Source: DAIDKA01 sp036267975 (GTDB lineage Bacteria; Pseudomonadota; Gammaproteobacteria; Steroidobacterales; Steroidobacteraceae). From it: 64,000 bases of DNA. The DNA is taken from contig DATAVA010000049.1 of NCBI GenBank assembly GCA_036267975.1, positions 1 to 64,000 on the forward strand. Reading direction: 5' to 3'. A program made the translations under genes and the position numbers. Every line of letters starts with the position of its first letter. The stretch's first letter is position 1. Shown piece by piece: positions 1 through 8,452 of this stretch. Under the pieces are notes generated by a model that was not told the origin of the DNA, did not search any database, and was given only the letters and a program-made list of their open reading frames with translations.

Positions 1-577
1 GTAGGCGATTAGAGGGCGCTAGGACAAAGATCGGATGGTTATGCACGCTAGGCTATTCGAAGATGTTGGCCAAGATGCTGGGCTGACGCGGCCGCCATTG
101 TGATTTCGGTGGTGCGATTTCATAAGCTCAAATCCAGCCCCCGCACCCACGATCCTGTGCGATGATATACCAACCCTACGCAGCTCTGCGACCGCCGTTG
201 CTCCGCTCGTCCTCGTAACGACGCGCGGCCGATGTCAGGCCTTCAGGAAGGCTAGTAAATCCGCGTTGATGATCTCGGCGTGAAAGCCTTTGCAGTCCCG
301 CGCGCAGGGTGGGCCGAAGCGTTCGAGCAATTCGGCATCCCGAAGGGCCGCACTGGACCTGCGGAAGACATGTTTGAGGCCGTGAATGCAGGATGGATGG
401 ACCTCGGAGTCGAGGGTACGGAGCACGTAGCGGGTACGACGTCCGCGCGCGACGTCTTCGCGGCCGCCCAGGGAGCGACGACGGCATGAACAGCGTAGTG
501 CGCTTACTGGAGCTAACAGGATACCCCTGATAAATATACAGTGACCGGTTTTTAGCGTCTCTCGCTCTAATGCAGAG
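1..577. other. Left-edge region without a convincing gene
   Basis: I see no well-supported gene here. A short minus-strand frame (235-426) would encode about 63 residues ending in a DLLAFLKA-like tail, reminiscent of the C-termini of c-type cytochrome or di-haem proteins, and a Cys-rich stretch (GPPCARDCKGF) lies before it. It has no complete domain and could be the decayed 3' end of a gene. A plus-strand frame at 280-489 shows no recognisable domain. No tRNA-like cloverleaf was noticed. Confidence 0.4.
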
Positions 578-1132
578 GTGGAGAGCTATAAGGGAGCCGA
601 GTTGCTATCCAAGAGCCAGAAAAACTTTGTCGCGGAGGTCGCCGCAAAACATGCGGTGCGCCTGCGTCGCTTTCTCGCGGCGCGCCTCCGCAACACCGCT
701 GACACGGCGGATCTCGCCCAAGAGGTTTTCCTACGGCTTCTGCGCGTCGAACGATTCGAACGGATCCGCAGCCCCGAGGCTTATCTACTCACCATTGCCA
801 GCCACGTCATCCATCAGCACAGCCTGACGAATGTGAACGCGCCCGTGACATCGGACGCCTTCGACGCGCTGCTCGATGAGCATCTGGCGACAGACTCCGA
901 TCCTGTGGCCCAGGTACATCTCGAACGGCGTCTGGAAGCACTCGATCACGCCCTCGCGCGCCTTCCGCCTCGCACCCGAGCAGTGTTTGTGCTGCAACGC
1001 CGCGACGGGTGCACGCTTGATGAAATCAGCGCGCAACTCGGAATCTCTCGAGGGGCAGTTAAAAAGCATCTGGCCAGAGCTATAGCGCAGTGCAGCAGCC
1101 AGATTCAAGAGCCACGGCAGGAGCAACGATGA
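578..1132 (+). CDS. ECF RNA polymerase sigma factor, FecI-like
   Basis: A 184-residue sigma-70 family factor of the extracytoplasmic-function class. Region 2 (about residues 22-85) contains the typical DLAQEVFLRLLR segment and the following IRSPEAYLLTIASHVI. Region 4 (about 125-172) has LPPRTRAVFVLQRRDG followed by the LDEISAQLGISRGAVKKHLARA helix-turn-helix. The start is a GTG; the frame is open further upstream, so the exact start is uncertain. Its stop overlaps the FecR start (ATGA at 1129-1132), so the pair is translationally coupled, the classical FecI-FecR arrangement in which FecR holds the sigma factor until a signal crosses the envelope. No TonB receptor follows, which is unusual. 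Confidence 0.93.
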   Translation: MESYKGAELLSKSQKNFVAEVAAKHAVRLRRFLAARLRNTADTADLAQEVFLRLLRVERFERIRSPEAYLLTIASHVIHQHSLTNVNAPVTSDAFDALLDEHLATDSDPVAQVHLERRLEALDHALARLPPRTRAVFVLQRRDGCTLDEISAQLGISRGAVKKHLARAIAQCSSQIQEPRQEQR

Positions 1133-2199
1133 ACCCACAGATCCGCGAAACGGCTGCTGAGTGGCTGGTCGAGTTCCGCACAGCCACACCCGGCGTCGTT
1201 GCGCGACGCCAATTCGCATCTTGGTTGTGTGCTTCGCCGGAACACATAGCGGCATACCTAAACATGCTGGTGCTCTGGGAAGACGCGCGTGGCTACGATG
1301 AGAAGCGCCGACTCGATATCGACCCGTTGATCGCCCTCGCGCGCACCGATCACGTGATCACGGATCTGCAGGTGGTTTATGGCGCCGCTGACGCCCTGGC
1401 GCCTGAAAGACTCGCCTCGCCTGCAGTCGTCACGCAAAAGACCATACTCCGACGCTTGCTGGGACCCCGTACTGGAATCGCTGTGCTGCTGAGCCTCGCT
1501 ATCAACTGCGGGCTGTGGTGGATTGCGATTGACTCACGAAACGATGGCTTCACCACCCAGATCGCCGAGCAGCGGTCCGTGGTCTTATCAGACGGATCAC
1601 ACGTTGACCTTGATGCGCTCTCGAACGTGCGTGTGAAGTTCACCAGTCACGAGCGCGCCGTGGAACTGGTATCGGGCCAGGCGCTATTTCACGTGACAAA
1701 GGATCCAAAGCGCCCATTCGTAGTTCGTGCGGGTGGGACGCGCTTTCGCGCCGTCGGCACGCAGTTCGACGTGAACCGCACCCCATTGGGTACCGTGCTT
1801 ACAGTGCTGGAAGGTCGCGTCGCCGTACTCACCGCGGCCGGGGCTCCGAGAAGCTTCTTTGGCACCATGGTGGAGGCCGGCCAGCAAGTGACGGTCTTGC
1901 ACGGCACCATCACACCACCCCAGACGATAGACACCGCGGCAGTATCTGGGTGGACCCGCAAGCTCCTCATTTTTGCTTCGACCCCGCTTCCCGTCGTCGC
2001 GGAAGAATTAAATCGCTTCAATTTCCGCCATCTTATCGTCGCGGGCCCTGAGCTCGACCACTTTGAAGTCACCGGGACATTTCAGGCTTTGGACCCTGAG
2101 ACGCTGACGAATTTTGTGCTTTTTCTGCGCCGTCAACCGGGGCTCGCGGTTCTCGAGCAACAAGATCAGATCACCGTGCAAGCCCGCCCGGCACCCTAA
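1129..2199 (+). CDS. FecR-family anti-sigma / signal-transducing protein
   Basis: 356 residues. The cytoplasmic N-terminal domain (DUF4880 type) shows AAEWLVEF near residue 8 and WLCASPEHIAAY near 33-45. One membrane segment lies at about 115-132 (GIAVLLSLAINCGLWWIAI). The periplasmic FecR domain follows at about 140-240 (VVLSDGSHVDLDALSNVRV, then FRAVGTQFDV). The ATG at 1129 is chosen because it has a good Shine-Dalgarno sequence (GGAG at 1119-1122) and overlaps the sigma stop; longer forms upstream overlap sigma coding sequence. The role is to gate the adjacent sigma factor. The gene leads into a TPR protein rather than a FecA receptor. Confidence 0.92.
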   Translation: MNPQIRETAAEWLVEFRTATPGVVARRQFASWLCASPEHIAAYLNMLVLWEDARGYDEKRRLDIDPLIALARTDHVITDLQVVYGAADALAPERLASPAVVTQKTILRRLLGPRTGIAVLLSLAINCGLWWIAIDSRNDGFTTQIAEQRSVVLSDGSHVDLDALSNVRVKFTSHERAVELVSGQALFHVTKDPKRPFVVRAGGTRFRAVGTQFDVNRTPLGTVLTVLEGRVAVLTAAGAPRSFFGTMVEAGQQVTVLHGTITPPQTIDTAAVSGWTRKLLIFASTPLPVVAEELNRFNFRHLIVAGPELDHFEVTGTFQALDPETLTNFVLFLRRQPGLAVLEQQDQITVQARPAP

Positions 2200-2251
2200 T
2201 TAAGCTTAATGTGGCACAGGAATGACGCTCACACTGACACGGTGTTACACG

Positions 2252-4015
2252 ATGAGAACCGTTACGGGTTTCATCATTTTTTCGGCCGCCGCGGTCTTGG
2301 CCATATGCGAAGCGCAAACGCCCGCGCTATCGATCGGAACCGGGAGCGGTCCGGAAGGTGTTATCGGGACGGCCGCCGCCCCGCAGGTGTTAGTCGCCCC
2401 GCCGCAGGTCACATTCTCGGCCCCGCGGCCCGCGTTCAAGGGGAGGCCACGCAGCACCTCCTCTGCACCGTCCGCCGCACCTTCCTCTGCGCCTGCGGCG
2501 GTGTCACCGACTTCAGCTACCGCGTCGGATACACAGGAGGTCACCGTTACCGGCCATCGGTCGACAGCGGACCCGGACTGGGAGGGCGGGAAGGGGCACA
2601 TGTACTCCGACACGAGGCCTTCCGGCGACCCCAACGATTCTCTCCTGCTTTACGAGAACGGCAGGGTATGCGCTGACAAGAGCCTCCCAGCTTCGAAACG
2701 CCTCGCAAGCTGCAACAGGACCGTTTGGATGCTGATGCACGGCGCCGCGATGGAAGACAAAGATCGCGCAAAGGTGTACGTCGCACGCGGCGACGCCCTT
2801 GAGCAAAGTGGCGATGATCCGGCCGCACTCAAGGACTTCAAGGCAGCCGGCAACCTCGATCCGAGAAGCCCACGACCGTGGATCGGTTTGGGAAATCTCT
2901 ACGCGGCAAAATCCGATTATTCGCACGCATTTGAGAACTATGATCGTGCCACGAACATCGCACCGGATGATCCAGTGGTCTATGACAATCGTGGAGCCGC
3001 GCGCGAGGGCCTCGGACGCCACGACGAAGCGATTGCCGACTTCACTCGAGCCATCGCGCTGGATCCACTGGATACGTCTGCGTATTCGAATCGAGCGACC
3101 GCATATCTGGCCTCCAAGAGAGTGGACCTGGCTATCGCAGATCTCAGTGAAGTCATTCGCGCCGATCCCTCCAACGGCCTGGCATATTATGATCGCGGGA
3201 CGGCCTACGAACTCAATGGCAGCTTCGACCAGGCGATGGCCGACTATCGCGAAACCGTGCGCCGGATACCCTCCTATGCGCCGGCATCGGCTGCACTCGG
3301 GCGGCTCACTGCCAAGGAGGATCCGCAGCTTGCGCTGGCAGAGTTTGGGACGGCCATTCGGCTCGATCCCAGGTCGCCAGCACTCAGAGCCCGTGCGCTC
3401 TTGTATTTGTCGCTGGCGCAGCCTGAACGGGCGCTGCCCGACCTCGATCGGGTGATCGCGAACGACGGCTCTGACGCCATCGCGTGGGCAAACCGCGGTG
3501 TCGCGAAGTCGAAGCTCGGAGATGTTGAGGGCGCCATCACCGACTGCACCCGTGCCATTGAACTCGCTCCCACGGTGGCGAATTACATCAATCGCGGCAA
3601 TGCGTATGCAACGTTGCATCGCGACGAGGAAGCGCTGGCTGATTTCGATATGGCGCTGCAGGCGCAGCCGCGCAACCTTCCCGCACTGTTTGGTCGGGCC
3701 AATGCAAACTATTCGAACAAGCGGCTCGCTGCAAGCTTGCAGGACTACACTCGTATCCTCGACGTGGACTCGCATAATGCGGTGGCGTACTTCAAGCGGG
3801 GCAACGTTCATCTCGACCTGAAGGAGTTCGGCTCGGCTCTCAGCGACTATTCGGAGAGTCTCGAAATCGACCCGAATCAGGCGGTGGTGCTGTTGAACCG
3901 TTCAATCGCCGCCGGTCGACTCGGGCGTCGAAGTGACGCCGCGAAGGACCAGCGCCGGGCCCTGGCCCTCGATCCATATATCCTGGACGATGAGCCCAAA
4001 GCGCACAAACGATGA
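2252..4015 (+). CDS. Exported tetratricopeptide-repeat protein
   Basis: 587 residues from the ATG at 2252, which begins a clear signal peptide (MRTVTGFIIFSAAAVLAICEAQ); an ATG at 2222 would add ten residues before it. A Pro/Ala/Ser-rich linker runs to about residue 90, followed by EVTVTG at 96-101, a motif like the TonB box/plug lead-in of TonB receptors. From about residue 170 to the end there are roughly ten to twelve TPR units (for example AYYDRGTAYELNGSFDQAMADY, and AYSNRATAYLASKR followed by LAIADL). It is probably a periplasmic scaffold. It lies 52 nt after fecR and overlaps the next gene by 4 nt, so it belongs to the sigma/FecR operon. The function is unknown. Confidence 0.85.
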   Translation: MRTVTGFIIFSAAAVLAICEAQTPALSIGTGSGPEGVIGTAAAPQVLVAPPQVTFSAPRPAFKGRPRSTSSAPSAAPSSAPAAVSPTSATASDTQEVTVTGHRSTADPDWEGGKGHMYSDTRPSGDPNDSLLLYENGRVCADKSLPASKRLASCNRTVWMLMHGAAMEDKDRAKVYVARGDALEQSGDDPAALKDFKAAGNLDPRSPRPWIGLGNLYAAKSDYSHAFENYDRATNIAPDDPVVYDNRGAAREGLGRHDEAIADFTRAIALDPLDTSAYSNRATAYLASKRVDLAIADLSEVIRADPSNGLAYYDRGTAYELNGSFDQAMADYRETVRRIPSYAPASAALGRLTAKEDPQLALAEFGTAIRLDPRSPALRARALLYLSLAQPERALPDLDRVIANDGSDAIAWANRGVAKSKLGDVEGAITDCTRAIELAPTVANYINRGNAYATLHRDEEALADFDMALQAQPRNLPALFGRANANYSNKRLAASLQDYTRILDVDSHNAVAYFKRGNVHLDLKEFGSALSDYSESLEIDPNQAVVLLNRSIAAGRLGRRSDAAKDQRRALALDPYILDDEPKAHKR

Positions 4016-4981
4016 AAGTCGCTGCATACGCTCTCGCTTGGCCGTCGCTCCTCATCGCGTTGCTACGGGCCAGCACCAGTGTGGCGGGTGATGCGCCGGC
4101 CGAAAAGCCGATCGAAGAAGTGCACGTCACTGCTGACCACGCGGGGCCGGCGCTGTGGAAAGTCACGTCGGGACAGCATGTGTTATGGATTCTCGCCGCG
4201 CCGCCGACACCGCTTCCTGCCGGGATCGTCTGGAGAACCAAGCAGGTCGAGGCTGCAATCGCCAATGCGCAGGAGCTGATTCTGGACGGCGGCATCAGCT
4301 TTAATTCTAGAATGTCGAATGCGCCGCTGACCGCTGCGACATATCAGGACATGCGGACGGTTCCCGGGCAGCTAAACCTCGTTGAAGGACGTGGTTCCCG
4401 CGGATCTGTACCGTCGATTCGAGGCATTGAAGGACGCGTTTGCCGCCAATTATGATTCGATGGAACAACTGCGTCCCTGGGCGGCCGGGTTCGAATTGAG
4501 AAGACACGTGATGAAGTCGCTGGGGCTCTCCAACACCGCTGTTTCCGATACCGTGTTGCGACTCGGGTGGAGAGCGAAGGTCATTACTCTGTATACGTAC
4601 GCGGATTACGCGAAGTTCCAGAAGAACAGCAAGAGTAGCCGCACGGTCTCCTGCCTGGAGGAAATCGTGTCGGAGCTCGAGGCGGATCGTGACCACTTGC
4701 AGAGACTTGAGGATGCCTGGTCCGTCGGCGACGTAGATACGATGCGGGAGATCGCACTACGGCAGCAACCGGATACGTGCGTGCTAGACATGTTCGATAA
4801 CGATCAGCAAGCGCGGGACGCGACCACCCACCACGCCGAGCAATGGTTGGCCGCCGTCGATCTCGCTCTCCAGACCGGCACGACGACATTTGCGTTGGCG
4901 CCCGCGGACAGCCTCTTCGCACCTGATGGTTGGCTGGCGGGTCTTCGCGCGCGTGGCTACGATGTGCAGGAGCCTCGCTAG
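4012..4981 (+). pseudogene. TraB/GumN-family protein, interrupted by a frameshift
   Basis: The first frame (from ATG 4012) gives a signal peptide, EEVHVTADHAGPALWKVT (residues 35 onward), and the beginning of a TraB/GumN domain. Near 4380 this frame degenerates, while the remainder of the domain (VPADLYRRFEALK to the C-terminus at 4981) continues one base later. Dropping a single base in the ctcgttg at about 4377-4383 would restore NLLKDVVPADLY. The gene is therefore either a real pseudogene or carries a one-base sequencing/assembly error. It overlaps the TPR gene by 4 nt (ATGA) and is the fourth member of the sigma/FecR operon. Family members are periplasmic or membrane proteins with an erythromycin-esterase-like or metalloprotease-like fold, of uncertain substrate. 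Confidence 0.8.
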
Positions 4982-5128
4982 AGGCTTCGCGGCGCGCCGT
5001 GACCGGAGCTGATCCTTATCGATGGTACTCATTGATCGAGCGGAGGAAGCGCCAATATTGAACACGCTTCGATTCTCAGTTCTGCCCGGCGCCACAGCGC
5101 TCGGGTCGCGTGGGCCCGGGAGATTGCG

Positions 5129-5539
5129 ATGAAACAAGTCATATTGGTTGGGGTCGCGGCATCGTTGCTCGCCGCCTGCGCGTTGGTCCCGCAGCGCAGT
5201 GATCAACTTACTGCCCATGCGGACATGTCCGGGCTGTTTGGCAACACAATAGTTGAATACGATCGTCAAAACCCCGAGTTCGTGGTCAAGGGCCAACTCT
5301 ATGCCGATGGAACGTATCAGACATGGGCCAGTGGTGGATTCAAGACCATCACGACCATGGGCACCTGGAAGGAGCAGGACGGAAAGCTGTGCTATACACA
5401 AGGCTCGAAACCGATACCCGGCACTCCGACCTACTTCTGCGCCAAGGGCATGGACGGCAGAAAGGTGGGCGATACCTGGATCGAGCGGTGGCCTGACGGC
5501 AGGATGTTTAAGGGTCGGGTGATTGCGGGAGCCAAGTAA
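5129..5539 (+). CDS. Small predicted lipoprotein
   Basis: 136 residues. Residues 1-17 form a lipoprotein signal with lipobox LLAAC (Cys17), so the mature protein should be lipid-anchored. The mature part contains a pattern of short beta segments (GLFGNTIVEYD, VKGQLYADGTYQTWA, GTWKEQDGKLCYTQG, TWIERWPDGRMFKGRV) that resembles small beta-barrel or DUF995-like lipoproteins with a WxxxDGKLCYT signature. I do not assign a function. It stands alone between the TraB-like gene and the SMP-30-like gene. Confidence 0.75.
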   Translation: MKQVILVGVAASLLAACALVPQRSDQLTAHADMSGLFGNTIVEYDRQNPEFVVKGQLYADGTYQTWASGGFKTITTMGTWKEQDGKLCYTQGSKPIPGTPTYFCAKGMDGRKVGDTWIERWPDGRMFKGRVIAGAK

Positions 5540-5686
5540 GCACTGGATATCAGCTTTCCGGAAATCTGTCCGATCTAGGCACGTGGGCAACAAGACGCGA
5601 GGCTGTCCGCGCTTGCGGCTTTCGAGTAGATTGGGCGTCGCACGGTAGATCGATCGAAAAGGGCTGGTATTCAGGGGGACGTGGAC

Positions 5687-6808
5687 ATGCGATCTTCATG
5701 CTTGGTAGCAATCTCACTGTATCTGGTGGGCGCCACGGTTGCGCTGGCACAAACACCTCAGAGAACCGAGGGTCCGGGATTGAAGGCACCGGAGGACTCG
5801 CGCTACAAGGCCGAGATCGCCATGTGCATGAATCACCACCCGGTGATCCGCACTCCCACCACTGCCGGTGGCGCAGCCCCGCCCGCGGCTCCTCCGGCCT
5901 ACGAGGGTCCGGCGGAAGTACAGGCCATTCCAGGGGTGATCGCAGCCGGCGCGCAGTGGCGCTCGGTGTGGAACGAGACGGGCAATAACGCCGATGGCAT
6001 CGTTGCCACATCCGACGGGGTACTGGTCGCGCAGCAGGATAGTAGCGATGTCGTCCTCGTCGACGCTGCCGGCCGCGCGAAAGTTACCTATACGGACACG
6101 AATACCGGCGGGGCGGTGTCCATCAACAAGCGGGGTCAGACCTTCATCGTCGAACGCGGCCTGCATCAGGCGATCTGGGAGCTCGCGCCCGATCGCAGGA
6201 TGCTCGCCGACACGCTCGACGGCGACTCCCTCGATTGTCTGGGCAGTGGCAGCCTCAACGATCTGACGGCCGCCGCCAACGGTGGTGTGTACTTCACCCT
6301 TGGGGACCTGTATTACGTTTCACCGCGCGGCACCATTGCCCGCCAAGGTGACGTCACCGGCACCAACGGCATCATCCTGAGCCCCGACGAGAAACGTCTG
6401 TACGTGACCAGCGGCGGCTTCGGTCGACCTGGGAACCTCATGGTCTTCGACGTTCAGTCCGATGGCACGCTCATCAACGAACGGGTGTTCGCGCACCTGA
6501 CCGGAGGGGGCGACGGCAGCGCGATCGACTCTGCGGGCCGCATCTATGTGAGCAGCAGCACGGTGATCGACGTGATCTCACCTGATGATGGGCACCTTTT
6601 GGGCGTCATCCCCCTTCCCAAGGGCGACGATGTGATCAGCCTGAGCTTCGGCGGTCCTGGCAAGCGGACGTTGTATGCCGTGGCTCTCAATCACAAATAC
6701 GCCAAGGGCGGCCTCGGACTGCCCAGCGACCACCTGATGGGGGGCCAAGGCGGCGAGCTCCTCGCGATCCGGATGGTTGCACACGGCTACGCGGGCCGCG
6801 CGAAGTAG
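5687..6808 (+). CDS. Exported SMP-30/gluconolactonase/LRE-like beta-propeller
   Basis: 373 residues from the ATG at 5687, placed 8 nt after a GGGGG ribosome-binding sequence; a GTG six bases earlier is too close to it. A signal peptide (about 1-21, ending VALAQ) is followed by a low-complexity Pro/Ala segment and then a six-bladed propeller with family landmarks GTNGIILSPDEKRLYVT and DGSAIDSAGRIYVSS. Family members hydrolyse lactones or related esters with a bound divalent metal; the substrate here is unknown. The gene converges with the PQQ-type propeller gene, 14 nt apart end to end. Confidence 0.85.
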   Translation: MRSSCLVAISLYLVGATVALAQTPQRTEGPGLKAPEDSRYKAEIAMCMNHHPVIRTPTTAGGAAPPAAPPAYEGPAEVQAIPGVIAAGAQWRSVWNETGNNADGIVATSDGVLVAQQDSSDVVLVDAAGRAKVTYTDTNTGGAVSINKRGQTFIVERGLHQAIWELAPDRRMLADTLDGDSLDCLGSGSLNDLTAAANGGVYFTLGDLYYVSPRGTIARQGDVTGTNGIILSPDEKRLYVTSGGFGRPGNLMVFDVQSDGTLINERVFAHLTGGGDGSAIDSAGRIYVSSSTVIDVISPDDGHLLGVIPLPKGDDVISLSFGGPGKRTLYAVALNHKYAKGGLGLPSDHLMGGQGGELLAIRMVAHGYAGRAK

Positions 6809-6822
6809 CGCCACATCTGCCG

Positions 6823-8448
6823 TCATTGAAGCCCGTAAATGAGGATGCGACTGTGGTCCGCCGACCCGGGCCACGCGAATGACTTCATGCCCGATGCAAC
6901 GCCCAGGAGTTCGTGGCCGCCCGCGCGGTACACCACCAGGCCGCCACCGATCGACTGGTCGGTGCTTATTTGCCACAGCACCAGACCGCTGCGCTGATCG
7001 AGCGCAAACACATCCCCGCCCAGATCGGCCGTAAAAACCAGATCGCCGCCGGTCGAGGTAACGCCGGCGATGACCGGATGCGGCGCCTTGAACTTCCAGC
7101 GCACGCGACCGTTCTCGGCATTGAACGCGGTGAGCCACCCGCGCGCCGAGGCCGATGGGTCGACCATCTCCGCCATCGAACCGGAGCTTCCGAACCAGAC
7201 CTCTCCGGTAGCCGGAACCGAAAGCTCGCGTACCAGCTGTACATGGGCGCACAGATCCACCGCACCGACGAACAGCGAGTCGCTGCGCGGGCTGAAAGCC
7301 GCGCCATTCCATTCGACGCCGCCGCCCATGCCGGGACAGAAGTGCACCGGATGCTCGCGCGAGAGCGGCACGTCCACATTCTCGCGCGTAGTGGTCGCAG
7401 TTTGTGAGAGCAGCGGAATGACCGGCGCCTCATCGCCCGACGCGGCGGCCGAGCGGCCGATCCGCGAGCGGTCGAGAATCGACAGCAGCCCGTCCTTGTT
7501 CGCCGAGGCGATGATCGTGCGCCCGGCGCGCGTGGTCACCAGCGTCGGTGCGCTGTCGACATCCCAATCGTGGCTGTCGTGTTTGACCAGCTGGTTGTAG
7601 CCGAGCATCCGGCCGCTGGCGGCATCCAGTGCGATCACCGAGTCCGCATAAAGGTCCGTCCCGGTGCGATCGAGCGTGTCGAAATCGGGCGCGGGATTCC
7701 CGGCCGGAACATAGAGGACGTTCCTGGCGGCATCGAGCGAGAAGGAGGTCCAGAACGCACCGCCGGAGACCGGCAGGCGTGGATTGGTCCACGTACTGCG
7801 TGCGTGACCCTGCTTGGGCACCACATCAAAACGCCAGATGACGTGTCCGTCACGGGCATCGAGTGCGAAGACGTGCCCCGTGACACCGACGGTGTCGCCG
7901 CCGGCGTTGCCGATGTAGACCCGTCCGTTCGCCGCGATCGGTGCCATCGGAATGGAGATGCCGGGCCCCTGCACCTCAAGCGGATGGTCCCAGAGTACAT
8001 GGCCGTCGGCAGCATCCAGGGCAACCACATGGGCATCGGCAGTGCCCCGGTAGAGCCGCCCATCGAGATAGGCAAAGCCGCGATTGACTGCGAGGCCGGG
8101 CGGCCCGGTACTCTTCGTGTGCTGGCTCCACTTTTCCTTGCAGCTGGCTGCATCGATGGCGTAGGAGCCTTCGAATGTCGTGAAGTACATGGTGCCGTCG
8201 ACGACGAGCGGTCCGGTCTGAAAGGCAACCACTTCCGGAAGCGTGAAGACGCAGCGCAACCTGAGCTGACCGACGTTCGCGGTGGTGATTTCCGCCAGCG
8301 GGGAATACCGATCCCCCGCGAGCGTCCGGTTGTACGTCGGCCAGTCCGCCGCCGGCCCGTCCGGGGCGGCAGCGCTCGCAACCCCGGCGCTGACGGCGAA
8401 CGCCGCCAGCACAACTGCGAATCGCCGCGAGTGATTTGACCTGGCCAT
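6823..8448 (-). CDS. Exported PQQ-type (quinoprotein dehydrogenase-like) beta-propeller
   Basis: 541 residues from the ATG at 8448, chosen because it starts a clear signal peptide (MARSNHSRRFAVVLAAFAVSAGVASA) and sits just beyond the stop of the upstream gene. The mature protein begins DWPTYNRTLAGDRYSPL, the usual start of quinoprotein alcohol dehydrogenases, and carries repeated blades (VFALDARDGHVIWRF, VIALDAASGRMLG) and the HDWDVDSAP motif that supplies active-site Asp residues in the family. I do not see the adjacent-cysteine ring of classical methanol/ethanol dehydrogenases, and there is no cytochrome domain. It is likely a periplasmic alcohol/aldehyde dehydrogenase and last gene of the 12184-6823 run. 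Confidence 0.85.
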   Translation of the reverse strand: MARSNHSRRFAVVLAAFAVSAGVASAAAPDGPAADWPTYNRTLAGDRYSPLAEITTANVGQLRLRCVFTLPEVVAFQTGPLVVDGTMYFTTFEGSYAIDAASCKEKWSQHTKSTGPPGLAVNRGFAYLDGRLYRGTADAHVVALDAADGHVLWDHPLEVQGPGISIPMAPIAANGRVYIGNAGGDTVGVTGHVFALDARDGHVIWRFDVVPKQGHARSTWTNPRLPVSGGAFWTSFSLDAARNVLYVPAGNPAPDFDTLDRTGTDLYADSVIALDAASGRMLGYNQLVKHDSHDWDVDSAPTLVTTRAGRTIIASANKDGLLSILDRSRIGRSAAASGDEAPVIPLLSQTATTTRENVDVPLSREHPVHFCPGMGGGVEWNGAAFSPRSDSLFVGAVDLCAHVQLVRELSVPATGEVWFGSSGSMAEMVDPSASARGWLTAFNAENGRVRWKFKAPHPVIAGVTSTGGDLVFTADLGGDVFALDQRSGLVLWQISTDQSIGGGLVVYRAGGHELLGVASGMKSFAWPGSADHSRILIYGLQ

Positions 8449-8452
8449 TGAT

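Noticed and set aside
235..426. Short minus-strand frame resembling a cytochrome-like C-terminus
   Set aside because: No haem-binding CxxCH and no complete domain; kept only as a possible remnant in the left-edge note.
2513..3811. Minus-strand frame of 432 codons
   Set aside because: Opposite the TPR protein, whose repeats are unmistakable; the antisense frame shows only an echo of the repeat periodicity.
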